Source of the DNA: Pseudomonas laurentiana
Lineage (GTDB): Bacteria > Pseudomonadota > Gammaproteobacteria > Pseudomonadales > Pseudomonadaceae
Direction of reading: 5' to 3'
Length of the DNA: 64,000 nucleotides
Assembly: GCF_014648275.1 (NCBI RefSeq)
Contig: NZ_BMQU01000003.1
Location: 297,612 to 361,611 of the forward strand
Positions 18,368-27,492 of this stretch are shown here, in pieces. The number at the start of each line of letters is the position of its first letter. The stretch's first letter is position 1. A model generated the notes under the pieces. That model searched no databases, was not told where the DNA came from, and saw nothing but the letters and a program-made list of their open reading frames with translations. A program made the translations under genes and the position numbers.

Positions 18368-18480
18368 CTCACGCTGCCCGGTAACGATTAACAGGCCTGA
18401 TTCATACCGCCACACGCTTCACGAGCGCCATGAACGTACCAAGATGTTCATGCAGGTTAAGACCCAACGTTGAGACCCCT

Positions 18481-18837
18481 ATGGCTGACCACCTGACGCC
18501 AACCACCGTATTTAAATGCCTGGCCGATGAAACGCGCGTTCGCCTGATGTTGCTCGTTACCCGCGAGGAAGAACTATGCGTTTGCGAACTCACCTGTGCA
18601 CTCGATGAGAGCCAGCCCAAGGTTTCCCGGCATCTGGCACAGCTGCGCAATTGCGGGTTGCTGGAGGATCGTCGGCAAGGTCAGTGGGTTTATTACCGTC
18701 TGCATCCCAACCTCCCGGATTGGGTGGTCGACGTACTGAAAACCACCCTTGAAGCAAACCAGCACTGGCTCCGTCCCGACGCCAAGCGCCTCGACGTGAT
18801 GGGGGACCGTCCGCAGCGCTTGTCTGCTTGCTGCTGA
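18481..18837 (+). CDS. arsR: ArsR-type arsenic-responsive repressor
   Basis: 118 residues of the ArsR/SmtB winged-helix family. The metalloid site is ELCVCELTC with C33, C35 and C39, as in classical ArsR; the recognition helix is [18 protein letters not shown] and the wing [12 protein letters not shown] Cys-Cys pair at the very C-terminus could add thiol ligands. It heads the plus-strand arsenic operon (73 bases to arsH). I prefer the ATG at 18481; an upstream ATG at 18430 in frame would add 17 residues. Arsenite is the expected inducer, releasing the operator at 18310-18331. Confidence 0.9.
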   Translation: MADHLTPTTVFKCLADETRVRLMLLVTREEELCVCELTCALDESQPKVSRHLAQLRNCGLLEDRRQGQWVYYRLHPNLPDWVVDVLKTTLEANQHWLRPDAKRLDVMGDRPQRLSACC

Positions 18838-18910
18838 GTTGATGCATGCCCGAGCTGTGCTCGGCGTTTATGAGATAGCCCGCAGGGCGCACGTGCTTAG
18901 GAATCAATCC

Positions 18911-19627
18911 ATGACTGAAGACCATCTCCCTAATCTCTATACTGAACTGGTCGAACTGCCAACTCCCGATAAGTTCGGCAGTACGCTATCGGTCACGCAC
19001 AAGCCACGCATCCTGCTGCTATACGGCTCGACCCGCGAGCGCTCGTTTAGCCGCTTGCTGACCGAGGAAGCGGCTCGTCTGCTGGAGCATTTCGGTGCCG
19101 AAACTCGGATATTCAATCCATCCGGTCTGCCTCTACCTGACGATGCCCCGGACCACCATCCCAAGGTGCAGGAACTCCGGGAACTGATGCAGTGGTCGGA
19201 AGGGCAGGTCTGGTGCTCACCTGAGCGTCACGGTGCGATGACTGCTGTGTTCAAGGCTCAGATTGACTGGGTACCGTTGGCCATGGGAGCCATGCGTCCG
19301 ACCCAGGGCAAGACCTTGGCAGTGATGCAAGTCTGTGGAGGGTCTCAGTCTTTCAATGTGGTAAACCAACTGCGCGTGCTCGGACGTTGGATGCGCATGT
19401 TCACCATCCCGAACCAGTCATCGGTACCTAAGGCTTACCTGGAATTCGACGAAGAGGGCCGTATGAAACCGTCGACGTTCTATGATCGCGTCGTCGACGT
19501 GATGGAAGAACTGGTGAAATTCACCCTGCTGTTGCGTGAGCGCTCTGACTATTTGGTCGACCGCTATTCCGAGCGAAAGGAGTCGGCAGAAGAACTCTCG
19601 AGGCGGGTCAATCAACGCGCCATTTGA
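18911..19627 (+). CDS. arsH: ArsH NADPH-dependent FMN reductase / organoarsenical oxidase
   Basis: 238 residues with the flavodoxin-like fold of Ars[24 protein letters not shown] for the FMN phosphate loop, [20 protein letters not shown], and the C-terminal helix ending in the family-typical [20 protein letters not shown]. ArsH oxidises trivalent methylated or aromatic arsenicals to less toxic pentavalent forms and reduces quinones. The start at 18911 follows TAGGA. It sits between arsR and the GAPDH gene in the same operon. Confidence 0.93.
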   Translation: MTEDHLPNLYTELVELPTPDKFGSTLSVTHKPRILLLYGSTRERSFSRLLTEEAARLLEHFGAETRIFNPSGLPLPDDAPDHHPKVQELRELMQWSEGQVWCSPERHGAMTAVFKAQIDWVPLAMGAMRPTQGKTLAVMQVCGGSQSFNVVNQLRVLGRWMRMFTIPNQSSVPKAYLEFDEEGRMKPSTFYDRVVDVMEELVKFTLLLRERSDYLVDRYSERKESAEELSRRVNQRAI

Positions 19628-19738
19628 AGAGCGCGTCATCGTTTCACACTACCCGTACGTCATTATCAACGACATCGGCCAGTTCGACATTGCCACGTCG
19701 TGACTGCTTGCAGGCCACTGTTTCAAGGGAACAAACAC

Positions 19739-20743
19739 ATGCGTATAAAAGTAGGTATCAACGGTTTCGGTCGTATCGGTCGTCTCGCCCTGCGCGCTGC
19801 CTGGGGCTGGCCGGAGTTTGAGTTCGTACAGATCAACGACCCGGCAGGCGATGCAGCAACGCATGCTCACCTGATCAACTTCGACTCGGTGCATGGCCGT
19901 TGGCACCACGAAGCCGGGGCTGAAGGCGATCAGGTCGTGATCGATGGCAAGCGCATCAAGGTCACGGCCAACAAGGCGATTGCCGATACCGACTGGTCGG
20001 GCTGCGATCTGGTGATTGAGGCCAGTGGCAAGATGAAAACCGTTGCGGTACTTCAGGCCTATCTGGATCAGGGTGTGAAGCGTGTGGTGGTGTGCGCGCC
20101 GGTCAAGGAAAAAGGTGCACTGAACGTTGTCATGGGGGTTAACCAGCATCTGTTCGACCCGTTACAGCACCGTATCGTGACTGCCGCTTCCTGCACGACC
20201 AACTGCCTGGCCCCCGTGGTCAAGGTGATCCATGAGAGCCTGGGTATCCGCCATGGCTCGATCACCACCATTCACGACCTGACCAATACCCAGAGCATCC
20301 TCGATCAACCGCACAAGGATTTGCGCCGTGCCCGTGCCTCGGGCATGAGCTTGATCCCGACCACTACAGGGTCGGCTACCGCAATCGCCGAGATTTTCCC
20401 TGAGTTGCGCGGCAAGCTGAACGGCCATGCCGTGCGCGTGCCGCTGGCTAACGCTTCACTCACAGACTGCGTGTTCGAAGTCGAGCGTGCTACTTCGGTG
20501 GATGAGGTCAATGCGCTGCTCAAGGCTGCGGCAGAAGGCCCACTGAACAATATCCTCGGTTACGAGGAGCGCCCGCTGGTTTCCATCGACTACCGGACCG
20601 ACCCGCGCTCTTCGATCATTGATGCGCTGTCGACCCTGGTGGTCAATGACACCCAGGTGAAGATCTACGCCTGGTACGACAACGAATGGGGGTACGCCAA
20701 CCGTGCTGTCGAGCTGGCCAGGCTGGTCGGTTTGGCGGGCTAA
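19739..20743 (+). CDS. ArsJ-associated glyceraldehyde-3-phosphate dehydrogenase
   Basis: 334 residues of the GAPDH family: NAD site [15 protein letters not shown] at the N-terminus, catalytic Cys152 in AASCTTNC, and C-terminal [10 protein letters not shown]. The start at 19739 follows AAGGGA. Encoded 12 bases before arsJ. In this pairing the enzyme uses arsenate in place of phosphate to form 1-arseno-3-phosphoglycerate, which ArsJ exports and which then decays to arsenate outside. That role is known for such pairs; here it is assigned by neighbourhood, because the sequence alone also fits housekeeping GAPDH. Confidence 0.9.
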   Translation: MRIKVGINGFGRIGRLALRAAWGWPEFEFVQINDPAGDAATHAHLINFDSVHGRWHHEAGAEGDQVVIDGKRIKVTANKAIADTDWSGCDLVIEASGKMKTVAVLQAYLDQGVKRVVVCAPVKEKGALNVVMGVNQHLFDPLQHRIVTAASCTTNCLAPVVKVIHESLGIRHGSITTIHDLTNTQSILDQPHKDLRRARASGMSLIPTTTGSATAIAEIFPELRGKLNGHAVRVPLANASLTDCVFEVERATSVDEVNALLKAAAEGPLNNILGYEERPLVSIDYRTDPRSSIIDALSTLVVNDTQVKIYAWYDNEWGYANRAVELARLVGLAG

Positions 20744-20755
20744 AGGGGAGTGACC

Positions 20756-21976
20756 ATGCACGTGCTGTCAGCCCTATCCCCGCAAGTGCGTCAGTACCTG
20801 CTGGTCACCGGTAACTACTGGGCGTTTACGCTCACCGATGGCGCGTTGCGCATGTTGGTGGTGCTGCATTTCCATACGTTGGGCTATACACCGCTGCAGA
20901 TCGCCGCGCTGTTCCTGTTCTATGAGATCTTCGGTGTGATCACCAATCTGGTGGGCGGCTATCTCGGCGCTCGCCTGGGGCTGAACCGCACCATGAACAT
21001 CGGGTTGGGCCTACAGGTTGCCGCCCTATTGATGTTGACCGTCCCCGCCGCCTGGCTGACGCTTCCCTGGGTGATGGGGGCACAGGCGATGTCGGGTATC
21101 GCCAAAGACCTCAACAAGATGAGTGCCAAGAGTTCCATCAAGCTGCTGGTGCCCGGCAACCAGCAAGGCAAGCTCTATCAGTGGGTAGCGGTCCTTACCG
21201 GCTCAAAGAACGCGCTGAAAGGGGTTGGTTTTTTCATTGGTGGTGCGTTGCTGGCTTTGCTCGGTTTCACCAGCGCAGTACTGGCGATGGCTGCAGCACT
21301 GGCACTGATCTGGATCGCCAGCCTATTCCTGTTGAGTCACGACTTGGGCAAGGCCAACGCCAAACCCAGGTTCCGCGATATCCTGTCGAAAAGCCGGGCC
21401 ATCAACATGTTGTCGGCGGCACGGCTATTCCTCTTCGGTGCCCGTGATGTGTGGTTCGTGGTGGCCTTGCCGGTCTACCTGAGCACGGTTTTCGCCTGGG
21501 ATTTCTGGCAGGTTGGCAGTTTTCTCGCTGTCTGGGTCATTGGCTACGGCGTGGTGCAGTCGTTCGCTCCCTACATCACCGGAAAAAAACGTGGTCATGT
21601 TCCGGATGGTCGAGCTGCTTTTGTTTGGGCTTCGCTACTGGCAGGCCTGCCGGCGATCATTGCTTTCGGTCTTTCGGCAGGCGGGTCACCGCAGATTGTG
21701 CTGTTGGGCGGGCTACTGGTGTTTGGCGCGTTGTTTGCCGTCAACTCGTCGCTGCACAGTTACCTGATCGTGTCCTACGCCAAGGAGGACGGTGTGTCGT
21801 TGGACGTGGGCTTCTACTATATGTCCAATGCAATGGGCCGATTACTGGGCACGGTGTTGTCGGGCTGGATTTATCAACGTCATGGGCTGGAGGCGTGTTT
21901 GTGGGTATCCACGGCGTTCGTCTTGCTGGCCGCACTGATTTCTACGGCCTTGCCTCGGCACGCTACTGTGGACTAA
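20756..21976 (+). CDS. arsJ: ArsJ organoarsenical efflux MFS permease
   Basis: 406 residues with about twelve helices; the ATG at 20756 follows GGGGAG (a GTG six bases earlier is less likely). Family landmarks include RQYLLVTGNYWAFTLTDGALRML, SGIAKDLNKMSAKSSIKLL and TGSKNALKGVGFF. ArsJ exports 1-arseno-3-phosphoglycerate made by the GAPDH encoded just upstream, giving arsenate resistance without reduction by ArsC. It closes the operon. A GC-rich inverted repeat about 50 bases downstream may mark its end. Confidence 0.92.
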   Translation: MHVLSALSPQVRQYLLVTGNYWAFTLTDGALRMLVVLHFHTLGYTPLQIAALFLFYEIFGVITNLVGGYLGARLGLNRTMNIGLGLQVAALLMLTVPAAWLTLPWVMGAQAMSGIAKDLNKMSAKSSIKLLVPGNQQGKLYQWVAVLTGSKNALKGVGFFIGGALLALLGFTSAVLAMAAALALIWIASLFLLSHDLGKANAKPRFRDILSKSRAINMLSAARLFLFGARDVWFVVALPVYLSTVFAWDFWQVGSFLAVWVIGYGVVQSFAPYITGKKRGHVPDGRAAFVWASLLAGLPAIIAFGLSAGGSPQIVLLGGLLVFGALFAVNSSLHSYLIVSYAKEDGVSLDVGFYYMSNAMGRLLGTVLSGWIYQRHGLEACLWVSTAFVLLAALISTALPRHATVD

Positions 21977-22021
21977 CGCATCGGATAGGCAGCACAGGGC
22001 TGTTGACCATCCCCATTTTCA

Positions 22022-22041
22022 GGCGCCGCCTCGCTGGCGCC
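22022..22041 (+). terminator. GC-rich hairpin after arsJ (weak terminator candidate)
   Basis: GGCGCC at 22022-22027 pairs with GGCGCC at 22036-22041 around an eight-base loop, 45 bases after the arsJ stop. There is no T-run behind it, so it may be a pause or processing site and not a true factor-independent terminator. Confidence 0.3.
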
Positions 22042-22242
22042 GTCCAATACTCTGCACTAACGTTCAATCAATCGGCCTGAACCACTCAACAGGCCGCTCA
22101 ACGCTGTGTGTTCTCCGCTAGAACGCTCCACGGAACTGTGCTGCATTTCGTGCCTCGGCCACTGATAAGTTCCGCGCTGTTTTCACTCAGGATGTTCGGG
22201 GCACGATTATCTTCGTATGGATCAAGCGGAGTGACAAACACT

Positions 22243-25074
22243 ATGCTGGATGCCCGCCCAAACCCGACACTCACATTGGAATACTGTGCCGAACGTCCCA
22301 TATTCATGGATTTTCTACGGCATGCGGCAAGTTCACCCGACGCAACGGCGGTCATCTCGCAAGACGCGACGTGCAGCTATCGTCAGCTTGAAGCAATAAG
22401 TCTGGGCATCGCGTCATTCTTGATTGCCCATGGCGCTGCAGCGTCTGATCGTGTTGTGATTGTCTCGAGTCGCTGTGCAGGGCTCGTATATGCAATGCTT
22501 GGTGCAGCGCGTGCCGGGTTGACGTTCACGGTTGCCGATATCGCTTACCCGCCCGCGCGCATAGATCAAATCATTCAAGCGCTCCAGCCTTCCTTCATCC
22601 TGCTAGGCGGTGAAGCAACCGTTGATCTCAATCTTGAGCGCATGGGGCCAAGGGCAGAGCATGCTGATCCGCAGGTTGTCAGCATTCCGGAAATGCCCAC
22701 TGAAGCATTACAGGCGTTCCCCTTTTCCTCGGGTGCGTTGCCCGAAGTCGACCCCCGTCAGCCGGCCTACATCACCTTTACCTCGGGAAGTACGGGTGAA
22801 CCCAAGGGGATTGTGGCCCAGCATGGGCCGTTGGTTCACTTTGTCGAATGGCATGTCCGGCGTCATTCCTTATCAAAACACGATTGTTTTTCCTTGCTTT
22901 CAGGGCTTGGCCATGACCCTGTATACAGGGATATATTTACGCCGCTTTCTATTGGCGCGAAGGTCATTATTCCGGCGTCGTCAACGGTCACAGATCCTTC
23001 GGCGTTGGCAACGTGGATACAGACCAATCGAATATCCATCATTCACCTGACGCCACCCTTGGGGCGACTTGTTGAAGCGGGTGCGAACATTAATGGGGTT
23101 GAACTCACTGACCTGCGGTATTTTTTCTGGGGGGGCGATGCGTTAAACAGTAGTTTGTACGAACACATACGCCTTATTGCCCCCCATTCGATCAGTGTGA
23201 ATTTCTACGGCACGACGGAAACCCCGCAGGCGATGGCGTACCATCAAATCGATCCTGAGGCGAGCAATGCCAGAATTCCACTGGGGAAAGGGATTGAAGG
23301 GGCACAGTTGCTTGTCGTGGATGAATCGAATCGGTTGGTCAGCGAAGGGGAGGTCGGCGAAATTCTTATACGCAGCCCTTATTTATCGCTCGGTTACTGG
23401 AGGGATATAGAAAAAACCAGAGAACGCTTTGTCGTGAATCCATTTACGCATGAAGAGAACGACCTCTGCTATAGAACCGGCGACCTTGGGACATACCTTG
23501 CGGATGGTAGTGCGATCTTTCTGGGGCGAGGCGATCATCAGGTAAAGATTCGTGGTCATCGAATTGAACTCGCTGAAATCGAAGGTGCGCTGTCACGGCA
23601 TGCCTTGATCACGCAGTGTGTTGTCCTGGCGATCAATGACCGTTCAGGTACTAAGCTGGCAGCATGCTGCGTTACAAAAACGCCGGTGTCATCTATTGAG
23701 TTACGCGAGCATGTCAGCCGTCAGCTACCCGATTATATGGTGCCGGCACTGTTCGTTTTCCTGGATGATATTCCACTTACGCCAAACGGGAAGATCGACA
23801 GGCAGGCGTTGTCTTCGCAGCTAGGGTGCACGGATCCGGTACCCCTGAACGCAAGTCAGAGTTTGTCTCCGCTCGCACTGAAGCTGGCAGATGCCTGGGC
23901 GGAAATACTGAAGGTCCCCAGTATCGATGCAAACTTATCGTTCGTGGAACTCGGTGGGGACTCGCTGTCGTTTGTCCAGGCTTCAATGGCCCTTGAGACG
24001 CTGCTTGGACAGTTGCCAGCGCGATGGGAGGTCACGCCATTACGTGCGCTTTGTGAACAGGCTGGTGAGGCAAGAATATCAGCGCCATTTCTTCGGGAAA
24101 TGGAACTTCCCGTACTCTTGCGGGTCGTGGCTATAGTGCTTATTGTTGTCGGGCATTTCAATGTGTTCTCGACGTGGCCCATTGTTGGCGAAACGACGAC
24201 GCTATTCATCGTGTCGGGCATCAGTTTGGCTAGATTTCAATTCAACGCTATCGCTGAACGCGGTAATGTGCGTCTGCTGGTACGGTCCATTGCCAGTATC
24301 GTGGTGCCAACCATTTTATATACGCTCTTGATTCAGCTGCTGTTCGGTAAAGTTCATTGGCAGGCCGTATTACTGATATCGAACTGGTTTCCACCGATGC
24401 TCACTGAGGGCTTTGCGTATTGGTACATTGAGGTGCTCGTGCAGATGCTCTTGGCCATTGGGTTTGTGCTGTCGTTTGCACGCGTCAGGGCAATAATAAT
24501 CGCTGATCCATTCCGCTGTTTGATCGTGGCGTCGTGTGCATTGGCAGTCGCCGGCGTTTTGATAAATGCGTATGTATTTGATGCCAGCGTATTGTACAAC
24601 CGGGTGCCACAGCACTATCTTGCGGTCATGGTGCTGGGAATGGCCATTCATTATGCCGATACACGTCAGCAGAAGTGGATCGCCAGTGCGGTGACTGTCA
24701 TGGTGATGGGGTGGCAAGATGTGCTTGCCGTCTTCGACAGTGGATCGCACACCCTCGCAATGCTTGAACATATTGATGTAGGCGTTCCTGCCGTACTCGG
24801 CGTGATTTGGGTTCGGTCTATCCCTGTGCCAGACATCATCGCGCGGGCACTTGCATTAATCGCATCGTCAACGCTGTTTATCTATCTGACGCATTTTCAA
24901 TTTCAGTCCGTGGCCCGTCGCATAGTCGATCAACCGGTGTTCGCGGTAGTCATTGCCATCGTCGGTGGCATCGCGGTTGGCTATGTCTGGAACAAGGGGG
25001 CTCGGATGGTGTTGATGCGCTGGAGTGGAGGAGGGAAGAGGAGCCGCGCTGAGAAAATTGAGCGAGTCGCATGA
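22243..25074 (+). CDS. Adenylation - carrier protein - membrane acyltransferase fusion (NRPS-like)
   Basis: 943 residues from the ATG at 22243 (GGAG 11 bases upstream); GTG at 22108 would add 45 residues. Domains: an adenylation domain (about 10-525) with FTSGSTGEPKG (179-189), NFYGTTE, YRTGDLG and NGKIDRQ (Lys517); a carrier domain with phosphopantetheine Ser574 in LGGDSL; then nine to ten membrane helices (from about 622) like the acyltransferase-3 family, with VVGHFNVF (His638) and FIYLTHF near the end. The LSGLGHDPVYRDIFTPL stretch resembles Lys2-type adenylation domains; its Asp225 matches the amino-group-binding Asp of NRPS domains. It probably activates an amino acid and passes it to an envelope or small-molecule acceptor. 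GC is visibly lower than in neighbours, suggesting acquisition. Confidence 0.82.
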   Translation: MLDARPNPTLTLEYCAERPIFMDFLRHAASSPDATAVISQDATCSYRQLEAISLGIASFLIAHGAAASDRVVIVSSRCAGLVYAMLGAARAGLTFTVADIAYPPARIDQIIQALQPSFILLGGEATVDLNLERMGPRAEHADPQVVSIPEMPTEALQAFPFSSGALPEVDPRQPAYITFTSGSTGEPKGIVAQHGPLVHFVEWHVRRHSLSKHDCFSLLSGLGHDPVYRDIFTPLSIGAKVIIPASSTVTDPSALATWIQTNRISIIHLTPPLGRLVEAGANINGVELTDLRYFFWGGDALNSSLYEHIRLIAPHSISVNFYGTTETPQAMAYHQIDPEASNARIPLGKGIEGAQLLVVDESNRLVSEGEVGEILIRSPYLSLGYWRDIEKTRERFVVNPFTHEENDLCYRTGDLGTYLADGSAIFLGRGDHQVKIRGHRIELAEIEGALSRHALITQCVVLAINDRSGTKLAACCVTKTPVSSIELREHVSRQLPDYMVPALFVFLDDIPLTPNGKIDRQALSSQLGCTDPVPLNASQSLSPLALKLADAWAEILKVPSIDANLSFVELGGDSLSFVQASMALETLLGQLPARWEVTPLRALCEQAGEARISAPFLREMELPVLLRVVAIVLIVVGHFNVFSTWPIVGETTTLFIVSGISLARFQFNAIAERGNVRLLVRSIASIVVPTILYTLLIQLLFGKVHWQAVLLISNWFPPMLTEGFAYWYIEVLVQMLLAIGFVLSFARVRAIIIADPFRCLIVASCALAVAGVLINAYVFDASVLYNRVPQHYLAVMVLGMAIHYADTRQQKWIASAVTVMVMGWQDVLAVFDSGSHTLAMLEHIDVGVPAVLGVIWVRSIPVPDIIARALALIASSTLFIYLTHFQFQSVARRIVDQPVFAVVIAIVGGIAVGYVWNKGARMVLMRWSGGGKRSRAEKIERVA

Positions 25075-25162
25075 CCCGTGATTGTTGCTGCGTCAGCACA
25101 TTCCTCAGGCAGGCTCGTCTCTTTGGCCGGTTGAGCGTACAGAATGGCCAGCCTGGTCATAC

Positions 25163-25837
25163 TCAACGAAGGCTGAAATCCGAGGGATCGAACCTATCGG
25201 TCGTGTCCATCCGAACATTTCGCAGGCTCGCTGTTTCCAGGTGCGATGCGTATAGAGGTTCAGAAAAATAGCTGATCAGGAGGGTGCGGCGGGGTGCGCC
25301 GATCGCGTTCAGACTGGCCGCATGCACTAAGTCGACATCAAACACCAAGATGTCACCCGCAGAGCCTGAAAGCTGCACAGACCGGGACTCGTCATTGAAG
25401 TCGAATGGCGGTTCTCCTTGCCCAGGGCGATGGCTGCCAGGGACGATACGTGTCGCGCCGTTTTCGGGGCCGTAATCGTCGAAATAAGCTAAAGCGCTCA
25501 CGATGTCGCCTGGCCGTTGCGCCGACAAGTCGCGGTGCAGCTGCTGATGTCCACCCCCTGCAAGGGGGTCGCGACCCTCCACGTGTGAGAGGAAGAACCG
25601 CTCTCCAATCAACTCACCGACTACCGCCAGTACCTCCGGCAGACGACACACCGCTTGAACCTTCGAATCAGTGTCCAGCAGTGAGTGACGCCAGTCCATG
25701 CCACGCGGCACTGGCCATTGGTCCGACGGCTTCACGCCCGCATCGAATACGGCACGAAGGTCATCCAGCCACTCAGTCGGGATTGCGCGACGGAGCAGCA
25801 CATAACCCTCTCGATGGAGCTGTTCGCGGTCAGTCAT
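25163..25837 (-). CDS. PhyH-family Fe(II)/2-oxoglutarate oxygenase
   Basis: 224 residues of the phytanoyl-CoA dioxygenase fold. The iron triad is H101-x-D103 (LHRDLS) and H172 (VHAASLN), and R183 or R184 would bind 2-oxoglutarate. Because the Asp is present it should be a hydroxylase, unlike SyrB2-type halogenases where it is Ala or Gly. Such enzymes often act on amino acids, free or carrier-bound, in natural product pathways. It converges on the adenylation-acyltransferase gene (88-base gap) and sits 19 bases downstream of a hydrolase gene on its own strand. A functional link to either is only possible, not shown. Confidence 0.8.
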   Translation of the reverse strand: MTDREQLHREGYVLLRRAIPTEWLDDLRAVFDAGVKPSDQWPVPRGMDWRHSLLDTDSKVQAVCRLPEVLAVVGELIGERFFLSHVEGRDPLAGGGHQQLHRDLSAQRPGDIVSALAYFDDYGPENGATRIVPGSHRPGQGEPPFDFNDESRSVQLSGSAGDILVFDVDLVHAASLNAIGAPRRTLLISYFSEPLYASHLETASLRNVRMDTTDRFDPSDFSLR

Positions 25838-25856
25838 GGTGTCCTCAATGTCCTGC

Positions 25857-27272
25857 TCAAATTACCGGGGCACACCCTGGATCGATGTCAGCCGGCGCGG
25901 TCTGGCGGTCATTATCCGACAGTGTGGAGAGCAAAATCACCTGTTTGATGAACTCGATGATCTGTGGCTCGTCAATGTCGTTGTGCCCATTGATCAAATC
26001 ACCGGCAACACTCACGTTCAGATAGGGGTTGCGCTCGCTCAGCTGCTTCCGGCTCAGGGTCAGGCCCGCCACGCAGAGGTCGCGGTCGGGCTTGGCGTTT
26101 TTGAGCCACGCCTGCTTCAAGGTAATGCCGGGGGCGCTTGGCGATCGGCTCAGGGTGTGAGTGATGTACGGTTTGTAGTGCCCCACCGCCGTGACATTCT
26201 TGGGGTCCCAGCCGTTGCGATCAAAGAGGGTGGATACATACCGACCGGCAGGGAAAAGGTACTTAGTCGCGTCGTCCGACTGTGAGGTGAGGATCAGCTC
26301 CACCGGCAGTTGTTGCGCAGGGTAGTAATTGCGCGTTGCGGCCAGGTTGTGAATGACTGAGTAGCGCTGGGCTTCGAACGCTGGATTGATCAGTACGACC
26401 AGGTTGCCGAAGCCTTCCACGTCCAGTTGGCAGCCGTAGTCGCCGCCTTTGGTGCGCACGGCGCGGTCTTCCAGGATCTGGCCAACTGCGGACTGCACTA
26501 CCAAGCCACCGAAGCTGTGGCCAACCACGACCAGTTTGGTCTGGCTAGTGATAGCTTGCCCAGTGGCGGTCAGGCGCTCGCAGCCCGTTGCGGGCACTGA
26601 CAATGCCTTGAGACCGGCACCCGTGACTGCTGCGTCTCGGGCCTTGCTGTCCTGGGTGCGCTTGATCAACTCTATACGGCTCAACAGCTCCGTGACGCCG
26701 CCATGGCCGACTTGTGCCGCGGTGTTCTTGCGATCCCAGAAGGTCAGTTCGTTCAGGCCCTTGAGGGTGATGGAGTCGCCACGCCAACCGACATAGATAC
26801 CTGCTACCTCGCGTGGTGCGCGGTGGAGCACAGCAGCCTGCTTGCGTTCAGCCTGGGACAGACCCAGGAGTACGTTCTGGAAGGTCTTCACGTTGCCATC
26901 GCGGTCATCTTCATGCAATGACGTCGCACCGGGCGTCTGCCCCTTCGCCGAATGGTGCCAGCCATGCACGAATACCACCATCAGCAGATCCTGATGGGCG
27001 GCCTGGCGCTGCAGATAATCGAGCACTACCGCCATTTGCTGTTGTGAACCTGACGCAGGCCACAGGTCACCTTGATCGTTGAATTCGACGAAACCCAGCG
27101 AGTAATCGAATGTGGCCTGGCCCGCGTCCTTATGACGGTAAAGCATCGAGTCTGTACAGGCGCTGGTGCTGCCTTCGCAGAGCGCCGGCGATGTTCGGTA
27201 GGGGCCATATTGCGCACAGCCAGCAATGGAAACAAACACGCTGAACAGCAGGTGGGCGAAGATGCTTTTCAT
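25857..27272 (-). CDS. Alpha/beta-hydrolase lipoprotein
   Basis: 471 residues from the ATG at 27272, behind AGGTG; a GTG at 27281 is rejected. A signal peptide ends in lipobox SIAGC with Cys at 19, so lipid-anchored. VVFVHGWHH (about 100) would form the oxyanion region and GHSFGG (about 251-256) carries the nucleophile Ser253. Asp and His are not certain; HYKPYITH near 395 is a candidate. It resembles large serine hydrolases of unknown substrate. It is divergent from a membrane-embedded patatin phospholipase across 220 bases, so the two may be co-regulated lipid-active enzymes. Two Cys pairs could form disulfides in the periplasm. Confidence 0.72.
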   Translation of the reverse strand: MKSIFAHLLFSVFVSIAGCAQYGPYRTSPALCEGSTSACTDSMLYRHKDAGQATFDYSLGFVEFNDQGDLWPASGSQQQMAVVLDYLQRQAAHQDLLMVVFVHGWHHSAKGQTPGATSLHEDDRDGNVKTFQNVLLGLSQAERKQAAVLHRAPREVAGIYVGWRGDSITLKGLNELTFWDRKNTAAQVGHGGVTELLSRIELIKRTQDSKARDAAVTGAGLKALSVPATGCERLTATGQAITSQTKLVVVGHSFGGLVVQSAVGQILEDRAVRTKGGDYGCQLDVEGFGNLVVLINPAFEAQRYSVIHNLAATRNYYPAQQLPVELILTSQSDDATKYLFPAGRYVSTLFDRNGWDPKNVTAVGHYKPYITHTLSRSPSAPGITLKQAWLKNAKPDRDLCVAGLTLSRKQLSERNPYLNVSVAGDLINGHNDIDEPQIIEFIKQVILLSTLSDNDRQTAPADIDPGCAPVI

Positions 27273-27492
27273 GATCTGCACCTGTGCGGGATGTAGATTG
27301 ACTGTGGTTTCAAATCACTGTGAAAAGGCATTCAAACGTGGGCTTGTCGTTCTTGCGTAGGTGTAGCAGGCCGGAAGGCGGTGTACCAGCGACGTTAGTG
27401 CAGGTCGGCGTCACAACACTGGCGAGGCATGGCGGCAGTGCTTTACTTACCTGAACTCGGCACCCGCGCGTGCTGACGGGAGGCAAGCGGAC

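Noticed and set aside
18430-18480. Longer ArsR with Cys-rich N-terminus (RCSCR)
   Set aside because: The start at 18481 gives the usual ArsR length; the upstream ATG has a poor ribosome site. It remains a minor alternative.
19739-20743. Housekeeping glycolytic GAPDH
   Set aside because: Its place 12 bases before arsJ and behind arsH points to the arsenic role; sequence alone could not exclude glycolysis.
25163-25837. Idea that the PhyH protein is a halogenase working on the carrier domain
   Set aside because: Its iron site has H-R-D; halogenases of this fold lack the Asp.
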